From: Lineus longissimus
Taxonomy: Eukaryota; Nemertea; Pilidiophora; Heteronemertea; Lineidae
Reading direction: 5' to 3'
Length of the DNA: 64,000 nucleotides
NCBI RefSeq assembly: GCF_910592395.1
Contig: NC_088311.1
Coordinates: 20,749,695-20,813,694, forward strand
The notes below the pieces were generated by a model. It did not search any database. It saw only the letters and a list, made by a program, of their open reading frames with translations, and was not told where the DNA came from. The translations under genes were made by a program, and so were the position numbers. This document shows positions 10,801 through 22,148 of the stretch, one piece after another; the first letter of the stretch is position 1, and the number at the start of each line of letters is the position of its first letter.

Positions 10801-13800
10801 AGCTCGCTTTGCCAATAGCTTTATGTCTACCATTATATCAACTCGTTGTCTTTCATATCAACATTGCAGGCCACGGAATACCAACGCCTTCGAAGTGTCA
10901 GTGAATGTGGCCTCGCAACAGAAAGTGACCTTCAACCTCACGTACCAGGAACTGCTTCAGAGGACGCTTGCAATGTACCAGAACGTCATGTACATCAACC
11001 CTGGACAAATCGTGCCTGACTTGAAGGTGGATGTGTTCATCAATGAATCGAGAGAGATTACCATCCTCAGGGTGCCAGCCTTGCAGAAGAATGTGCAGGA
11101 TACGATGAATACTTTCCAAGGTATGAAAAAAGTAGAGCGTGCACTTCTCGCCGGTGCGACAAGTCGAAGTCGACGCGTCGTAGCGACCAGATCATGACAG
11201 ATCGCCGTAGAGCATCTTCTCGGGGGCTAACTGTAGTGCCAAGTGCCAAGTCCCACAAATTGTGAAAGCCATCCCCAAATGAAGGATAATTTCTTGCCCA
11301 ATTTTATCGCCAATTTAACTCCTCCAGAAGACCACTTGTTTTGAGAAAGGTGGAACGCGATACGAAACACGACCCTTTACCTTCCAACCCAAACTGTGCG
11401 AGCATATTGATGGCAAGCCTGTCGTTGATGAGAAGATCGTTGGGGTAAACTCCAGGTCGGTTTAAAAAGGGCGAAAACCGCGATTATATAGGGATAAGCG
11501 TGAAAGAGTTTTACCAGCTTGGTTTGTTCATTTCCAGCGAATCAGCATGCGACTGTCACAAAGATCTCTCAAACGTCAGCTCATGTTAGCTTCTCTCCAT
11601 CGGAAGCACTTCAGAAAGAAATGTCGGCTAAAGGAATCTCGAGCCAATTCGTAGTCCAGTATGACGTGCAGAGGGGTTATGATGCCGGAGATCTTCAGGT
11701 TGGTTGGCCATGAAAATATCAGCCCGAAAGTTTTAGGATTCGAATTTTGAGTATCCCGTCCGTCTTGTCAACAAAACGACATGTCGACTGCATAACTCGT
11801 CAGTCAGTTCCCGAATGAACGAGAACGTTATATGCCTCACAAGGGATAATTTAGTAGTGTTGCTCAGTCCTAATCTTGATGTGACAGGGATGTAATTCCT
11901 TGAAATGTAAGTCTCACGCAGTGTTTATACGCTGTTATTATTGATCGTGCTAATTCTTGGTTTGACCGGTTACATTTTGAAATGTGTAGCTGTAAAGTTA
12001 TTACACCGGGATATTCCCTCCTATCCGACTTTTCCCACCGGTTCATGCTCTAATCCAAGCAAAACATCTATTGTTTAAAAAAAGAAAGATATCTTTCAGG
12101 TTGTTGATGGCTATTTTGTGCACTTTATTGCCCCGGTCGGCCTACCAGCAGTCAAGAAGAACGTGCTCTTCATCCTTGACATCAGCGGTTCAATGAGCGG
12201 GAAGAAGCTAGCACAGACCAAGGACGCCATGAGGGTCATCCTCCGTGACCTTCAACCTGGTGACCTCTTCAACATCTTCCTCTTCGACGACAGAATCCGG
12301 AGATGGAATGCTACTCATCTCGTTGCTGTTGATGACAATTCTTTGAGGGTTGCTCAGGAGTATATCAAGAATATGTCGGCAAGAGGCTGTAAGTATTATA
12401 CTGGCTGGGCTGTAAACATCAAACTGGCTCCTTCGACAACCCTTATTTTGCAACCATCGCATGCCCCGAACAATGTTATCAATTTTTTGGTCAAGGCAAG
12501 AAGGAATAACCTTATTTCCTCCTGGCCAAGGCTATATGCCACTGACCTATACTATTTAAGGCATGTGACTGTGTATCAATTGGCAAAGCCTAATAAATTG
12601 GTTCCGATGGCTACGCAATTCAGCACGAACTGAAGAACTGTCAAAATTGAACTAATAATTTGCCTTGTTGACGCTCTCAGCTCAGTATATTTCCAAATTT
12701 TACTCCATTAGAGATTTCCTTTTTTCAGCCAATGACATCAACCTGGCTCTCACGAAAGGCTTTACCAACCTAAAAACTTTCTTTGTCAAAATTGAGCTAA
12801 TAATATGCATTGTGGACTCCTAGCTCCCAGCTCAATATCTTATTCAATCTGAAATTTCCTGTATTCAGCCACCGACATCAACCGGGCCCTCACAAAAGGC
12901 ATTGAGTTTCTTGACAACCAGAGGCAGCAGGAGAAACCGATGAACCCCTCATCTCTCATCGTGTTCTTGACCGATGGCGACCCGACCTCGGGAGTCACCA
13001 ATATTGATCGGATTTTATCGAACGTACGCGAGGCCAACGAAGACAGTGGGTAAGAACATACACGAAAAGAAAGAAAATCTAAAAGATTTGTTAGAAAGAT
13101 CACAGAAGAAAATTGCTGAACACGTTGGGCCTATTAGAACAAAGAATGAAGAACAGAGGAAAAACTGAGAAAAGTATCAAAGCTTCTAATTTTTTACTCA
13201 TTTACAGTGTCCTCCCCAATGCCCGTTGCGCTTGATGCATTGTCATCGACTTTAGGACTAGCTTTATCGACTGTGCATTGCAGCCGTCAAAGCTCTTCGT
13301 CGAAAAATCATATTTTAAAAAGGATCAACAACTTCCACCAATTCAAAAACACCTGACAAGGAACAATCTCTCCCTTTCCATAGCTTATGGATAATCATCA
13401 CTCGTTCATTTACATTTCAGGCACTCGATATTTTCTCTTGGTTTTGGCCGAGGAGTTGACTTCGGGTTCCTTCGGAAAATCTCGCTCCAAAACAACGGAA
13501 TAGCCCGAAAGATCTACGAAGAGTCGGACGCGGCTTTGCAGCTCCAGGGCTTCTACAAGGAGATCTCCACGCCCCTTCTCACGGATCTGAAGGTGGAGTA
13601 CCTGGACGTTGAGAACACCACGCGAGTCGAGTTTCCAAACTACTTCAATGGGTCGGAGATCGTCATCTGTGGGATCTTTGAACCTGACATCATCGACATC
13701 GACGATGATGATCTTCCGGACGAACCTATCTTCCGAACGAAAGTCCGCGGCAAGTCCAACGGAAATGACGTCATCATCGAGAAGGAAGTTGATGTTAAGG

Positions 13801-16800
13801 ACGCGAGCAACACGGGGTTGAGGGCGTCAACGGAGAGACTCTGGGCCTACCTGACAATCAGAGAGCTCCTAGACAAAATGGAGAAAACGGACGATGATGA
13901 CGACAAGGCAGAACTCAAGTCCAAGGCGTTGCGCCTTTCACTGAAGGTTCGTAAACTGCAAAAGGTCTCTCAGCTATTCGATTGACCTATTCCTCAGTAG
14001 GCCTATCCTAACTCCAAAACCATTGGGATTGAAGTTGACGAGGATAAATAAACTACTTGAGTATTCCCCGCTTTGCTTGAGGTGATACATGAGAATAGGT
14101 TGCTGGATCATGGGTAAAGGTCCTTGAAGATGAATATCACTGAGCAGGTGTACCGAGGAGTCAGTGATAAAAACTCTCTTCATAAAAGCGAAGCATTTCT
14201 TGTAAAAGCGTGAGAGTGCCAAAATTTATAGTTAGCCGCATTACAATGTCGGCGCGGGCCTAAATGTACCTTAATCCTGGATGTCCGTGGTCTTGTTAAA
14301 TCTGGCCAACCATGCGCCTGTCAATAGTCACCCTACAACGGAAATATCAGCAGTGCTTTCTTCTTCCAGTATTCGTTTGTCACTCCATTGACCTCCATGA
14401 TCGTGAAGAAGCCGAACGCGAACGATTCAAGAAGCGATATTTCCGACAGTGATGACCCGATTGAGAGAGCGGTGTCATCGAGAGGTCGTGGAGGTTCGTA
14501 CCCATGTTTGTGCATAACACTACATTATATTTTAGGACTTCACACGTTCTATTTCACTATCTGTTGCATTTCTGTGATTCAACAGTTTTGTAATTTTTCC
14601 TTGATCCTGTTCGAGAATTCCGGTTCAGCTGGCAGCTTTTTTTGCAGAAAAAACAAACATATCTCATGCCCAAGTTGTCCCTTTAACACAGGAAGGCATT
14701 GTCTCCCGTTGTTCCGTCTTTATTGACCGAGACTCCTGAAGCAACATACTTCCATTCCCAGCGCAATATATGCCCTCGGGTTTGTCTGGCCCGACTGGTC
14801 GTGGTGGGCAATTCCAATACTCAGCCTCGCAAGTTTGGTGTCCACGGCGCCCGTCAAATAAGTTGAGACAACGTAAAGTTTTCAAACCGTTTTCATTTCC
14901 AGCACAATTCTCGCCTGGCGTGTTTGGTAATCCACCCCCACAAGGATTGTCAGGAGGTAATCACGGCGCCCGCCGTAAAAGTAAGTCACCCCAGCGCGTA
15001 CATCAAAGTAAGTCCTGTTGTTAACCTTTCAAAAAGTTTCACGATTTCACGAGGAACAATACAATTTCAATTTATTGGTGGCAAATGTCCGCTACTGTCC
15101 TGAATATCCGCCTGACCCGGTGTAGAGTTAGAAAATGTCCCCTGGAAAAGTGTCCAGCCCTATTGTATTCTCACGGATTATGGTACTAATATTATGGTCA
15201 TATTGAAACCATAACCGTCAACAACTTAGAGACTAAAGCACAAAATATTAGAAACCTCTGTTCCTCGATCATTTCAAACTAATACGTGTACTACGCGTTG
15301 TGAGCATACCACTTGGAACCTTAACCAGGCCGATGTTGTGTAATGATTTCAATTCGCACTCCGTTAAATTCGCTATTTTGTAACCTGCTGTCAGACTACA
15401 TTGCTTATCATTACAGACCATCATAGTATGGTTGATCCTAGCTTTGACCTTCAAACTGATGATGTAGGTATGGATCCGTCTGGGGCTATGGTTCCAGCAG
15501 GTAAGAACCTCATATTTGACAGGTTTCGCAACCTCTGGGAACGACGAAGTACAATGGTCTGTCGTGTCATATCGTTCCGTGCTAAATGTGCGTGACACTC
15601 GTAAACCTTCTCTATACTTAGTTTGACGGGGAAATTTTCAAAGAAATTCGTCGTTGAAGTACACCCACATACTAAATTTTGTCGTTCGTAGTTATTTGAA
15701 AGGGTTGCAAAACCTGGCCAATATATTAGCATATGACTGCCCTCGAATAAAGGCACGTGTTTTCAGAGCCGTCAAGTGCTCTACAGAATGTATGGCGTAT
15801 GATGGCTTATTTAACCTCAGGTTGTAGTCTGCCAGCAAACCACTGAGGATATGTGCATTTGGAGACTGCATAACATCAAGAATTCATAAAGTCTATACCA
15901 GTATTATGTACATGTATACGTAATGTTATGTATTGGGAGTATCGGGTTACTTCTGAATTGAGGCAATTGTCAGAGTGAAGTAGAATTTAGTGAACAGAAG
16001 ATTCGTGAAAACTATTAGGAAGTGACTATTTGGCAAGCCCGGCTCACCAAACAGCGCCTTTTTTCTGCCCTAGATGGAGAGCCGAACTCATGCATATTCA
16101 ACCATCCAGGAGCTCATTATCATTTGTGGCAACACGGTCAGCAACACCGGAGTTACAGTGAAACGCCTTTAGAAATGCACACTAATGCATTTAACATGCT
16201 TATCAGTGATCACGTTTATGACTTTTTTTGTAAATCCATACAGTCATGTACATGTACATGCTTCTTCATGGATTATTGATCAAAACCCGAGTTTAGTAAC
16301 AGAAATTGAATCGAGAGCGGAAAGTCGGCCATTGTTAAATATGCGCATATAAATTCGAATATGACGTCACTGCTCTCTGATTGGCCAACATGTTGTAACC
16401 TCTCCGGCTCGCCAAAGAGGGTAGTATTTTTGCCCTGTTTGGCAAGCCCGGCTTGCCGAACAGGGTGGCTTTTTAGTGCTGTTTGGCAAGCGCGGCTCTC
16501 CAAACAGAACAAAAAAAGATGCCTGTTTGACGAGCGGCTTGCCAAATAGACCCGGCCAAACTATTAACTGAGGATTTACGCTTACATGTTGAGCAAAGAT
16601 AGAAAGGAAGACAACATCAATTTTTCTTTATTCCAGATCGATGTAATCCCAAATGCCAACATGGCTTCGTGTGCAAGTTAACACAAGTGCAATGTGTCAG
16701 AGCACCCTGTCCATCATCGCGACAATGTGTGGGTTAGTATTGTTTTAGAAATACCACGTCTACTTCTGTGAACGAGCTGATGATATCGGGGCCATGTCTG

Positions 16801-19157
16801 CGAAAATGGTGTTAACACACACTTTATGTTTGACATTAGATAGTTCAACTTTCTGTTACTCAAAAATCTACAATATCCTTTCGATACGTTTCTTTTTTCA
16901 TTTTGACTCTTTATTATATTCTTGCGATAGAGTCAGAATGTCCACAAATTCCACCGGGCACCATTGGTACCTGTGCAAGCGGACATGCATGCCAATTTCC
17001 TGTCTTACTTCTTTTTTCCTTTCTCAGCATTCCGGAATACTACATTACTCCAGAATAGTTATGTGATGTTGCAGGGCGTCGGTAAGTAATATCGATGTAG
17101 TGTGGCGATCTACATCACAAGTCGTAGAACTTTCAAAAAAGGAATAAAGAGTCGTATAGCTCCCGCTTTAATTTTGTTTGTCATATGGATTTCTACCCGA
17201 TTTCATCCAAAAAAATACCATAAACAACCCCCCCCCCCCCGCACATAAACACCTCGTGTTCGGCGTTCCAGATTTTTAAAACATTTACATATTGCGAGGG
17301 GATACCCCTCACGCTCCCCTCAGGAACTTGCCATCTTTATATTCATTCAGATCCCCCTCTGCTCGAAATCCGGCACGTACGGCCCTGCAGGCAGGCAACA
17401 AAAAACGCCATGTTTGCTGCCTTTATTCATGAACGTAATATATGAACGTAGTTTACGCGCTGCGTTTGGATTTGGATTTGGTTTATTTTAATGTCATATT
17501 TTTCTTTGCAGATGGTCCACGAATTCTTGTCAACATCTCTGGTGTTAAATTCTGCCAAGATCCTCAAGTACTGGAAGGGGAGTCCCTCGTGGTGAAAGAG
17601 GACGGTCGATCAGGTGTGTACTCAAGCTCCGACGGATCCCCGGTGTCGTTGAGCCATCGTAGGAACTATAAACAAGGCTCTATCCTATTCTCTACTTTTT
17701 ACTTTAGAGAGTGATATATTCTGTAGTCCATATCTCAACCCAACATCATCAGGAGATCCTCAATGTATCAGACATCATTTTAAAGATAACTTCGTGCAGA
17801 ATGAACCAGTACCAATAACCCATCTTTAAGTCTTTTACCCAACAGCTTTATTTTGCCAGTGATGACGAGTCGAAGTGAACAGTTCCATGTACATGTACTC
17901 GTAATCTGTTGTTGTCAGGTGGTGCATATAATTTGATAAAATGTTTAGAACAAGATGCCGATTAACTGAAGTAACTACGTTTGTACCCCCCCCCCCCCTG
18001 CGCGTTCGCCGTTGACAGTTAGGCACTAAAACAAGCGATTCGATGTCATCACGTTCTCATAGGTTGTGCCTTCATCGTATTTAGTTTGTTTATTTCTTTT
18101 CAGGCGCACAGGTAAATGCCACTTTCACGACAGTGGGTGGAGAAACGGTCATGACTGGTGTAAAGGTGGTATTACCCCAGAAGAACCTGACCATGACTGC
18201 CGACTTGGTCAAGATGGATATAATGTGCCACGGGACGCCGGAGTCAAGAAATTGGCAGGATCTATTCGGAACGAACCAGGCCTTGGTGATGCCAGGGGTT
18301 AACCAGGGTGGTCAAAGCAGGCAAAGCGGAGGGGGAGGTCATCGCGGACGAGGGGGCAGTCAAGGACGCCGCGGGGGGCATCACGGCCGAGGTCAAGGCA
18401 GAGGAACAGTTAACATGCATCATGGTCGACGGACTAATGCTTGGGCCAAAATGGAGTCCCACCAGCTTCGTATCCACATATCCAGGAAGCTGTGTCTCCT
18501 GGTGACACGAAACACCGATCTACAGACTGACTACCTGAGCTTGAGATTGGAGGTTCAACGGACAGGAGAAGCGCCACAGTTGGAGGGTATTATGGGTGAG
18601 TAGTGGGACCACGGACCAATCTTGTAGATGACAGCTCTTTTCTAACTTCAGGCCAAGTCTCTGACGGATGATTGCCATGTTGCACATCGGGACAGAATTC
18701 AATTTAAACATCATAACCAATCTGCGTCCGAAGCAAGAATTCACTGCCATCCTGGCTATTTTCCTTCAACTGGTGGCGTAATTGACATAAAGACGGGCCC
18801 TCCTTTAAGATCAGATTTTAAAAAATCTAATGGCATATCTCTTAGAAGTTATTGCATCGTTACCAGAAGATCATCTTAGATTAGAAGCCAGCAGGCCTCT
18901 CAAGGTCTATGTCGAAGCGTTTCAGCTGCTTGAAATGAAGTCCGATACAATTCAAGGTCTAAGTTTTATTCAATGATTTCATTCTTTTTTCTCGTTTAGG
19001 AAATTATCTCACGGGCAGGGTGAATCGGAACGGGGTATTCCAGATGAAGGACCACAGGGGGCGTATGCAGCCGTTGTTCGATCTTGCTAATCATGTGCCA
19101 TCACTCCCCTTCCCCAACCCCTTCAGCTTGGTTGATGACACTTGCAAATTCTACTAA
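7851..19157 (+). CDS. Inter-alpha-trypsin inhibitor heavy chain (ITIH)-like secreted protein, 16 exons
   Basis: Exons: 7851-7940, 9491-9657, 10408-10518, 10870-11120, 11538-11698, 12100-12388, 12869-13049, 13421-13946, 14370-14493, 14762-14872, 14903-14980, 15417-15500, 16637-16732, 17512-17613, 18104-18595 and 19000-19157. Every junction is GT-AG and phase-consistent; total 3,021 nt, 1,006 aa. Residues 1-17 form a signal peptide (MWRLLVILLISAAGVFG). A VIT domain follows (KSAFITTFSMTIEGVTYDG, then a VTFNLTYQELLQR stretch). A VWA domain starts near 281 with MIDAS DISGS at 287-291 and a later FLTDGD. The segments NNGIARKIYEESDAALQLQG and YSFVTPLTSMIVKK are strong ITIH hallmarks. Downstream come small phase 1-1 linker exons, a six-Cys module (725-756), a C-terminal region containing an RGG/GRG-rich tract (~859-891), and a tail ending DDTCKFY. 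Vertebrate ITIHs bind hyaluronan and stabilise extracellular matrix; a matrix role here is inferred. The DPHF crosslinking motif is not seen. Confidence 0.9.
8201..8562. mobile_element. Inverted-repeat element with nested arms, ITIH intron 1
   Basis: Terminal inverted repeats ATATCAAACCCTGCGATTAC (8201-8220) and its near-perfect complement at 8543-8562 (one mismatch in 20). A second, internal inverted repeat of 23 bp (8251-8273 against 8355-8377, two mismatches) contains GCAGCGATTATAATCG. There is no coding capacity. A relic sharing TATGTGCGACAAAA and GGTAATCGCTnGGTTTGATA lies at about 35570-35632. This is consistent with a MITE family. Confidence 0.75.
9658..9825 (+). repeat. Decayed tandem copies of the ITIH exon 2 3' end and donor
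   Basis: The last ~60 bases of exon 2 (from CTTCACCATCCAGTTACC through the donor ATGTAAGTAG) recur twice more downstream in degraded form, near 9675-9740 (ATATAAGTACG at the donor position) and 9750-9815 (AATAAGTAAG). The start of a fourth copy (CATCTTCACCGACAAGTTGC) lies near 9818. Period is about 70 bp. The copies sit at the start of intron 2 and are not in a usable frame. Confidence 0.7.
12641..12785 (+). repeat. Partial duplicate of intron end plus exon 7 start (ITIH-like gene)
   Basis: TCAAAATTGA starts a ~145-bp block at 12641 that recurs at 12786. Each block has a polypyrimidine tract, an AG acceptor (12727-12728 and 12867-12868) and the beginning of the same exon: SNDINLALTKGF in the first copy, STDINRALTKGI in the second. 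Only the second copy continues into the VWA domain. The first runs about 30 codons in the same phase to a TAG. Use of the first acceptor would truncate the protein inside the VWA domain. Confidence 0.75.
16026..16549. mobile_element. Palindrome-rich inverted-repeat element, ITIH intron 12
   Basis: The ends CTATTTGGCAAGCC (from 16026) and its complement GGCTTGCCAAATAG (to 16549) form terminal inverted repeats, and a T-rich/A-rich pair (GCCTTTTTTCTG against AAAAAAAGATGC) extends them inward. The right part holds near-palindromes of the same core at 16433-16465 and 16479-16507, plus a half copy at 16401-16420. No ORF is convincing. Likely a non-autonomous DNA transposon with amplified ends. Confidence 0.65.
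16932..17057 (+). pseudogene. Cryptic WAP-like exon between ITIH exons 13 and 14
   Basis: After an acceptor-like ...TTGCGATAG, and in the same phase as the flanking phase-1 exons, the sequence reads ESECPQIPPGTIGTCASGHA. The CPxxxxGxxGxC pattern resembles the start of a whey-acidic-protein (four-disulfide) domain. The frame then becomes hydrophobic and stops at 17055-17057. A CC-containing piece just beyond (TGTTGCAGG near 17069) suggests a broken second half. I therefore left it out of the main gene model. It could be a decayed or alternatively used module. Confidence 0.35.
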
Positions 19158-21299
19158 TGAATGGGATTATTTGGACTCAGTTTTACCTGCGGGTGATGTT
19201 TAAAGTAACCGGTTTCGAACATAAGAAAGTTTCACTTAAAACTGGATTCGAATTTACTGCAACTTGGACAGAATTTCGGCATTGTCACTGCCACTATATT
19301 CAGGAGTGAAGTTGTTCTCGTCCGATCTCGCTATTTTGATGGCATTGTGGGAGCGGGCCGTGAGTAATGCAATCGGTCTTGTCTCGTAAAGACGTGAGAT
19401 CGGAACCAAAGTCATCCTTTCAATGCCTGGCGAAACTGGACAATTCGCAGCAAATTCGAGTCTAGTGAAAACTTAAGAGTGTAATTGGAAACCGCCTGGA
19501 TGAACTCGAGAGGTTACCCATTAAATACATTTTGTTAATGGCTGGCTAATATTCTAAAAATGTTAAAAATGTCGCCGTGTTCTATGATAGTGAAGGGAAA
19601 GCAGCATGACATTTCCGGCCATCATTTCACGAGCGATACGCAGATTAACATGGAAGCAAATATAAATCTCCTTGTTATAGAAAATCTAGGAAACCACCAG
19701 AGGATGAATCTTTTTCGTTGTCGTCTGATTCAACTCTGGCAGTGCTGAAGTAGCATTGCTAATCACGTGGAATGCGGCAGCCAAAACGATACTCCTATTG
19801 GAAATGATGCCGAAGATTTTGTGCTTCTTTTTCTCTGCCTTCCGCAAGGAAATTTATGAATAAATACGGCCGACATTGACCGGCTAAAACATGTACATGT
19901 ACGTGCATAAATTACATAATGTCCAAGGGGCACTGTGGATTGCAGGATCAATATATCGAGAGCCTCGTCTAGAAATTTTGTGCAATTCTGATGATATCGA
20001 GGGTTATATTCGCTCTTCTATCCCTCGCATACAATAACGAGACTCGACTGCATTGCACATGTTATATAGTTCCTATGCTTGTGAAAATGTTGCAGTATTT
20101 TTGCATTCCAACGAAGACACCTCTGTTGTTATATCAAAAAACGGATTGGCAATAAACCATTCATGATAAAAAAGTCGACTTTCATTTCTGCTCACTGTTT
20201 TTTTTCTTCCCGGTCAAATCATGAATGTACTGGGAAAGAGTCACATTTTTCGGTCATTTTTGTTGCTTCTGGGTGTGTCCTCTCCTGTCAAATCTGTATA
20301 GGTAAGGACAACTAGGATATGATGGAAACCGAGTTAGAATATGATGGACATTATAGAGCCATAACTAGGCTTCGTCTCATTTTCATAAAGGTTGTAAGAA
20401 AGGCACCACGCATAATTTGAGACATCGAATTCGCTCCAAGGAAAGACCGACCGTACTCGGTGTGCGGCTGATTCTCAGCGTGAATGTTGGGCTCTAATTT
20501 GAACCCTGGTGCGTTCGTTGTTCTGGCAGTTTTACTGTCCAAGAGAGGTGCGGTACATGTTTAAAGCAAGGATATTCCCACTCTCCCCACAACTAAAATC
20601 ACCTCTGCATTTGCGACACGTGGCTCTCGAATCCATTTCCCAGTGAACACTGTCACTAACGAACGCTCTTCGCGGAAGGGGCATTCGTATTCCGCCAGCT
20701 GAATGCCTCTTTGGCTGTCCGGTTACACAAATATCATTCTGAACATTTATTTTACTAATTTCTTACCCGATATCACACTCAGGATAGGAAACACGAAAGA
20801 TTAAATCAATTCTTTTACTGTCTCCATGACAACAATTTATTAACTCTCACAATATAAACTCATGTCAGTGAACTTTTTTAAAATTTCAACTATATACTCT
20901 ACTATAGATATGACTGTAATGTCAGAAGCCTTTCGATTAAATCATTTTGTTGCTTTGATTTAGTATGTCCGAGTATTAAAGTCATTACAGTAATAAGGGG
21001 TGGGGTGGGTATAGAAAACGAAAACATTGTCATGGCAAGTATCTAAACACACGGTCAAATGTTCACCAGTTCACAGACTGAGAATGTAAAGTCAGTGAAT
21101 AGCAGACGAATCGGTGAAAATCAGGTACTTCAGCGACAATGCTCTTAATCGACCAATTCATGTCCACTGCCTTCGCTCATATTCAGTTCGTCGGTTGCCC
21201 TACTATATCCGTTGACAGTGGAATAAACTGTTAGACAACTGCTATTCTGGTGGTTATCTGTATATTCGCTCACGCTGTAATAATCAGAGTTCCATTAGT
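19158..21299. other. Intergenic DNA between convergent ITIH-like and MS4A-like genes
   Basis: No supported gene. It should contain both 3' UTRs; a minus-strand AATAAA (plus-strand TTTATT, near 20837) could serve the MS4A-like gene. An ACATGTACATGTACGTG motif lies near 19889. Confidence 0.55.
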
Positions 21300-22148
21300 T
21301 TACCAAGGACTAACCTTCTGTTTCCTATATCCACCAAGAATCAGATCCAAAATGTCCCTCCTCGGCAGTTTGTCCTCGGCTAGGACCTTCTGTTTACGTT
21401 GCCAAGACGACTTGAACTCGTACCCAGGGGGTTGTTTCTCACTCGCTTTATCAACGAAGTCCTCAGTGACAGCGGGTCTCTTCTGCTGCTTTATCTTGTA
21501 ATGCATTAGCGCCCTGTACTCGAACCTCTTGGATGCACAGCACGTTGTACGGCAGGACAACGCAGCAACGATGATGGAGCAAGCACACCCGACAATACCA
21601 GCAATCGCGTTACAGGCGTGCATCACCAGGGCAAGGGTTGGGTTGGTCACCGCGGTGACACCAAACGCCGTACTGCCGAGAAAATCCGCCATGAAACCGA
21701 CAGCTGTTATCCCCAATTGCCCGAAGCACGTAAGTGACGTAAACGTAGCCACTACCATGGTTGTGGCGATATGACAGTCTTCTAGTGTACCTGATGCTGC
21801 TATCCCCAGCGACCCAGCTGTCGCCAGTAACACTGCACAGATGAAGCCACCCCCGACGTACGAAATTGCACTGTTGTTGTGGAGTAATAATCCATTTGCA
21901 AGGAACTCAACTAAACCGAAAAGTAGCATCAGTAGGGAACACACGAATACAGTTTTCTTCGCGAAGCCGTAGCGGGACAGTTCGACATAATCTGCCGGCC
22001 GGATGGGGGTATCGTCCGGAATAGGTATGAACTGCCCTTCAAGGATCTCCTCGTGTATGTTTTCTTTGAGGTAATTCTTTTCAAAATTGTCCAAACAGAA
22101 CGACTGGAATCCGGACGACTTGCTCTTTTTCTATCGCTACCATATTAC
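21300..22148 (-). CDS. Four-pass MS4A/CD20-like protein with a one-base frameshift near the N-terminus
   Basis: The main frame (21300 to ~22085) encodes four hydrophobic segments. Counting from its N-terminal end, these are near residues 48-70, 80-102, 109-133 and 152-180, followed by SCRTTCC and a basic tail ending in QKVSPW. The layout matches its neighbour at 24157 and the gene at 4692, including LEDCHIATTM after TM2. The natural ATG is at 22143-22141, five bases after a minus-strand acceptor (TTTCTTTTTCAG). From it, MVAIEKEQVVRIPVVLFGQF is read and a TGA follows. The paralogue continues through the equivalent point. The frames meet at a four-base homopolymer (AAAA at 22083-22086 on the plus strand); three bases would keep one frame. 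This is either a sequencing or assembly error or a real disabling mutation. No downstream in-frame ATG would preserve TM1. Confidence 0.78.

Noticed and set aside
17229-17241. C-runs at 17229 and 17987, G-run at 45008
   Set aside because: Simple homopolymer tracts, useful only as assembly-error warnings.
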